A stretch of DNA of 43,991 nt from Xylophilus ampelinus (lineage in GTDB: Bacteria > Pseudomonadota > Gammaproteobacteria > Burkholderiales > Burkholderiaceae_C). The translations under genes were made by a program, and so were the position numbers. Location of the stretch: contig NZ_CABFMN010000111.1 in assembly GCF_901875635.1 (NCBI RefSeq), positions 1 through 43,991 on the forward strand, read 5' to 3'. The notes beneath the pieces are model-generated. The model worked only from the letters and a program-made list of their open reading frames with translations. It was not told where the DNA came from and made no database searches. Shown here piece after piece: positions 41,360-43,991 of the stretch (positions are counted from its first letter, which is position 1; the number at the start of each line of letters is the position of its first letter).

Positions 41360-41425
41360 GCTATGGATTTCGTAGCTGCCTGCGCAGATGGGGCGGGCGC
41401 CGGAGGCCGATTTCATGCCTGAAGC
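41360..41425 (+). repeat. Dispersed repeat family, copy D (supplies start site of ung)
   Basis: GCTATGGATTTCGTAGC hairpin, then TGCCTGCGCAGATGGGGCGG, GCGCCGGAGGCC, GATTTC and ATGCCTGAA. GGAGG at 41402-41406 is 8 bases before ATG 41415, the same spacing as copy C before the aldolase. The repeat lies in the trpC-ung gap. Confidence 0.87.
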
Positions 41426-42158
41426 TCGCGTCACCCAACTGCAGTCCGCCGACCCGGCCGACTGGCCCGTGGCGCCCGGCTGGCAGCCGCTGGTCGACGA
41501 TTTCTTCGGCTCGGCCGTCGGGCTGAAGCTGCTCGGCTTCCTGGGCGAGCGGCTCGATGCCGGCGCCAGCATCTTCCCGCCGCAGCCGCTGCGTGCGCTG
41601 GAACTGACGCCGCCCGAGGCGGTGCGCGTCGTCATCCTCGGCCAGGACCCGTACCACGGGCGCGGCCAGGCCGAGGGGCTGGCCTTTTCCGTGGCGCCGG
41701 GCGTGGCGCTGCCGCCTTCGCTGCGCAACATCTTCAAGGAGCTGGAGCGCGACCTGGGCACACCGCCGCCGCGCTTCCCCGAGCCGGGCGGCAGCCTGGT
41801 GAAGTGGGCGAAGAGCGGCGTGCTGCTGCTCAACACTTGCCTCACGGTGGAGGAGGGGCAGGCGGCCAGCCATTCCGGCAAGGGCTGGGAGGTGCTGACC
41901 GACGCGGTCATCCGCCACGTGGCCGAGGGCCCGCGGCCCGTGGTCTTCATGCTCTGGGGTGCACACGCGCAGGGCAAGCGTGGCTTCATCGACGGCAAGC
42001 GGCACAAGCTGCTGATGTCGAACCATCCCTCGCCGCTGTCGGCCTTGAAGCCGCCCGTGCCCTTCATCGGCAACGGGCACTTCGGGCAGGCGCGCGCATG
42101 GCGAGAGGCGCAGCAGCAGGCGCTGGTGCGCGAGGCGCCGTCCGATTCAGCGGGCTGA
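41415..42158 (+). CDS. ung: Uracil-DNA glycosylase (family 1)
   Basis: A 247-residue base-excision repair enzyme removing uracil from DNA. The water-activating motif GQDPYHGRGQAEGLAFSV (about 76-93, Asp78) and the DNA-intercalation motif SNHPSPLSALKPP (about 205-217) are intact, with VLLLNTCLTVEEGQAASHSG between. ATG 41415 with the GGAGG from repeat copy D is preferred; ATG 41388 lies inside the repeat and would add nine residues. Probably cotranscribed with trpC. Confidence 0.97.
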   Translation: MPEARVTQLQSADPADWPVAPGWQPLVDDFFGSAVGLKLLGFLGERLDAGASIFPPQPLRALELTPPEAVRVVILGQDPYHGRGQAEGLAFSVAPGVALPPSLRNIFKELERDLGTPPPRFPEPGGSLVKWAKSGVLLLNTCLTVEEGQAASHSGKGWEVLTDAVIRHVAEGPRPVVFMLWGAHAQGKRGFIDGKRHKLLMSNHPSPLSALKPPVPFIGNGHFGQARAWREAQQQALVREAPSDSAG

Positions 42159-42166
42159 CGGCACCG

Positions 42167-42189
42167 ACAGCTATCGTTTCGATAGCTGT
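42167..42189. terminator. Perfect 10-bp hairpin between convergent ung and patatin genes
   Basis: ACAGCTATCG-TTT-CGATAGCTGT, a perfect 10-bp stem with a 3-base loop, 8 bases after the ung stop and 11 before the patatin stop. The stem equals the 5' hairpin of the dispersed repeat (GCTATC...GATAGC) and TGTCTGAGCA follows, so it may be a truncated copy. No long T-run, so termination strength is uncertain. Confidence 0.55.
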
Positions 42190-42200
42190 CTGAGCAAACC

Positions 42201-43340
42201 CTATGCGCGCTTCGACTGCTTTTCGTTCGCAGCCGGGGTGAGCGGGGACAGCGGCGTGGTCACCGTGCCGGCCACGTAATCCTGCTGGATGTCGATCGTG
42301 CTGTGGCGGCCCAGGGCGTCGAAGTTCTGCGCCAGCCAGTCGCTGGCGGCGGCGCGGCCGCTCTCGAACAGCGCCTCGATCATGCGGATGTCGGCCGACA
42401 TCTTGCTGGCCGCCGACAGCGGCGCGTGGCCGGCGCTGTCGACGTCGATGCGGTGCAGCAGCAGCTTGCGGTACTGGCTGCCCTCCTGCAGCCGGCCGTC
42501 GGCGAGCAGCTGGTTGATGAAGTCGATGCTGCGCATCTGCGACAGCAGGCTGGCGTTGAAGGCCAGCTCCGTCATGCGCTGCTCGATCTCGAAGGGCGTG
42601 CGGGGGGTCTCCACGCGCTCCAGCGGGTTGAGCTGCACCAGCACGATGTCGGCGCTGCGGCAGCGGTCGATCAGCGGCAGCAGTGCGGGGTTGGCCGAAT
42701 AGCCGCCGTCCCAATAGGGCTCGCCGTCGATCTCCACGGCCTGGAACATGGTCGGCAGGCAAGCCGAGGCCATCACGGCCGGCAGCGTGAGCCGCTCGCC
42801 ATGGAAGATCTCGGCGCGGCCGGTGCGCACCTGTGTTGCCGAGACGAAGACGCGGGGCGCCTCCAGTTCGGCCAGGGCGTCGAAGTCGATCTCCTGGTCC
42901 AGCAGCTGGCGCAGCGGGTTGATGTCGAGCGGGTTGAAGTGGTACGGCGAGGCCCAGGGGTCCATGCCCAGGGTGGAGCGCAGGGCCGAGCCGTCGCCGA
43001 AGAGCAGGCGCGCGAACTGCTGGGCGATCGCGCCGGGTGCCCCGGCACCGGCCACGCGGCGCCAGACGCGCTCCAGCGTCGCGCGGGCGGCAGCCTGTGC
43101 GGCCGCGCGGTCGCCACCGGCGGCGCGCGCCGTCGCGAAGCCGTGCGCCAGCGCCACCGCGTTGACCGCGCCGGCGCTGGCGCCGCTGATGCCTTCGAAG
43201 TCGAGGCGGCCATCTTCGAGCAGGGCGTCCAGCACCCCCCAGGTGAAGGCGCCGTGCGAACCGCCGCCCTGCAGGGCGAGATTCACCCGGCGGCGGGTGC
43301 GCTGAGCCGGCGCAGGAAGGGGCAAGGAAATCGGTTTCAT
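42201..43340 (-). CDS. Patatin-like phospholipase family protein
   Basis: A 379-residue lipid acyl hydrolase. The oxyanion loop is VNLALQGGGSHGAFTWGVLD, the nucleophile Ser55 sits in GISGASAGAVNA (GxSxG), and the catalytic Asp is in PYWDGGYSANPALLPLI. There is no signal peptide, which suggests a cytoplasmic or membrane-associated enzyme. ATG 43340 is chosen; the frame extends 8 codons further without a clear ribosome site. The gene is not part of the T6SS cluster, although patatin lipases can be T6SS effectors elsewhere. Substrate unknown. Confidence 0.92.
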   Translation of the reverse strand: MKPISLPLPAPAQRTRRRVNLALQGGGSHGAFTWGVLDALLEDGRLDFEGISGASAGAVNAVALAHGFATARAAGGDRAAAQAAARATLERVWRRVAGAGAPGAIAQQFARLLFGDGSALRSTLGMDPWASPYHFNPLDINPLRQLLDQEIDFDALAELEAPRVFVSATQVRTGRAEIFHGERLTLPAVMASACLPTMFQAVEIDGEPYWDGGYSANPALLPLIDRCRSADIVLVQLNPLERVETPRTPFEIEQRMTELAFNASLLSQMRSIDFINQLLADGRLQEGSQYRKLLLHRIDVDSAGHAPLSAASKMSADIRMIEALFESGRAAASDWLAQNFDALGRHSTIDIQQDYVAGTVTTPLSPLTPAANEKQSKRA

Positions 43341-43451
43341 CCGGGTAATTGTGCACTGCAGCAATAGCCTTGGGGTTAACCCTTGGGTGGAAAGGGTTGC
43401 TGGGTACCGATGACGGCGGTGGCGACTTTGCGTCGCATGCGTGTGGGGCCA

Positions 43452-43480
43452 GTGACGAGCCGTTTCGGTCGTGCTATAGT
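43452..43480 (+). promoter_or_regulatory. Promoter of the tRNA-tuf operon
   Basis: -35 GTGACG (43452-43457), 17-bp spacer and -10 TATAGT (43475-43480), with the tRNA-Tyr 5' end 13 bases after the -10. Spacing and position are what a strong tRNA promoter needs. Confidence 0.65.
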
Positions 43481-43492
43481 TCGAGGTTCGCC

Positions 43493-43578
43493 GGAGAGGT
43501 GGCCGAGTGGTTAATGGCAGCAGACTGTAAATCTGCCCTCTTACGAGTACGCTGGTTCGAATCCAGCCCTCTCCACCA
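43493..43578 (+). tRNA. tRNA-Tyr (anticodon GTA)
   Basis: 86 nt including encoded CCA. The acceptor stem GGAGAGG pairs with CCTCTCC; the anticodon loop CTGTAAA contains GTA; the long variable arm typical of bacterial tRNA-Tyr is present (CCCTCTTACGAGTACG region), and the T-loop is GGTTCGAATCC. First of three tRNAs before tuf. Confidence 0.97.
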
Positions 43579-43653
43579 GCGATTGAATGGATTTGTCAGG
43601 CGCCTGAAAAACAAGCGCACGCGACGGTCCGGCACGTGCCGGGACGTCACGAT

Positions 43654-43727
43654 GCGGGAGTAGTTCAATGGTAGAACCCCAGCCTTCCAAGCTGATGACG
43701 CGGGTTCGATTCCCGTCTCCCGCTCCA
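43654..43727 (+). tRNA. tRNA-Gly (anticodon TCC)
   Basis: 74 nt including CCA. The acceptor GCGGGAG pairs with CTCCCGC; the anticodon loop CTTCCAA holds TCC (43686-43688); D-loop and T-loop (GGTTCGATTCC) are normal. It matches the glyT position in the classical tRNA-tufB operon. Confidence 0.97.
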
Positions 43728-43769
43728 GGCAGGTCCGTTGTCGTTGGTCCAGGCAATGGTTTTCGTGTC

Positions 43770-43844
<75 letters not shown>

Positions 43845-43889
43845 AAGATTCAGGGAGAGCGCAGCAGCGCTGCCCTCCTTGTCGTGTGA

Positions 43890-43991
<102 letters not shown>

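Noticed and set aside
42201..43340. Patatin lipase as a T6SS effector of this cluster
   Set aside because: It lies about 9 kb away beyond the trp genes and next to the tRNA-tuf operon, with no immunity gene or spike partner nearby.
43848..43880. Stem-loop between tRNA-Thr and tuf as a terminator
   Set aside because: The stem is imperfect and lacks a T-run, and tuf is expected to be read through; more likely an RNA-processing structure, not supported enough to list.

Overview
The window is high-GC DNA (I estimate about 70%) from a betaproteobacterium of the order Burkholderiales, most likely family Comamonadaceae (Acidovorax/Variovorax-like). This rests on the gene order gph-trpE-trpG-...-trpD-trpC-ung, on the tRNA-Tyr/tRNA-Gly/tRNA-Thr/tuf operon, and on a dispersed repeat that I associate with comamonads. 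I cannot name a genus.

Layout. (1) 1-1493: the 3' part of a murein transglycosylase (mltA). (2) 1658-5754: a sigma-factor-like gene, a one-TM anti-sigma-like gene and a secreted caspase-fold (C14) protein, tightly packed and leading into the type VI secretion (T6SS) genes. (3) 5600-24599 (+): a divergent Hcp, TagJ, TssE, TssF, TssG, a TPR-methyltransferase, ClpV/TssH, VgrG, a DUF2169-pentapeptide protein, a pentapeptide protein, DUF3540, a DUF4150 (PAAR-like) protein, an FHA/TagH protein and a PP2C phosphatase. (4) 33027-24666 (mostly -): TssA-TssB-TssC-Hcp-(peptidoglycan-binding-like)-OmpA, plus TssJ on the + strand and a TssL fusion with a miniature TssM on the - strand. (5) 33268-33963: an orphan NarL-type response regulator. 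(6) 33995-42158: gph, a candidate trp leader peptide, trpE, an inverted-repeat-bounded GxxExxY gene, trpG, threonine aldolase, a LysE/RhtB exporter, trpD, trpC and ung. (7) 42201-43340 (-): a patatin-like lipase. (8) 43493-43991: tRNA-Tyr, tRNA-Gly, tRNA-Thr and the first 25 codons of tuf.

The T6SS genes encode the sheath (TssB/C), tube (Hcp), baseplate parts (TssE/F/G), spike (VgrG, PAAR-like), the ClpV recycling ATPase, the TssA cap and the outer-membrane lipoprotein TssJ. No TssK and no full-length TssM are present; the only TssM-like protein stops where the periplasmic half should begin, and TssL carries an extra BON/DUF4384-like tail. FHA and PP2C proteins imply phospho-control, but no kinase is encoded here.

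The most unusual structure is a 501-bp cassette (36461-36961) between trpE and trpG: one GxxExxY (PD-(D/E)XK-like) gene bounded by 52-bp inverted repeats that match at 51 of 52 positions, with the left repeat translated as the protein's N-terminus. A second theme is palindromic or dispersed repeats lodged in frame inside conserved genes (clpV, threonine aldolase, LysE exporter), and a repeat family whose 3' end supplies a ready-made Shine-Dalgarno and ATG to two genes (threonine aldolase, ung). No intergenic stretch exceeds 300 bases.
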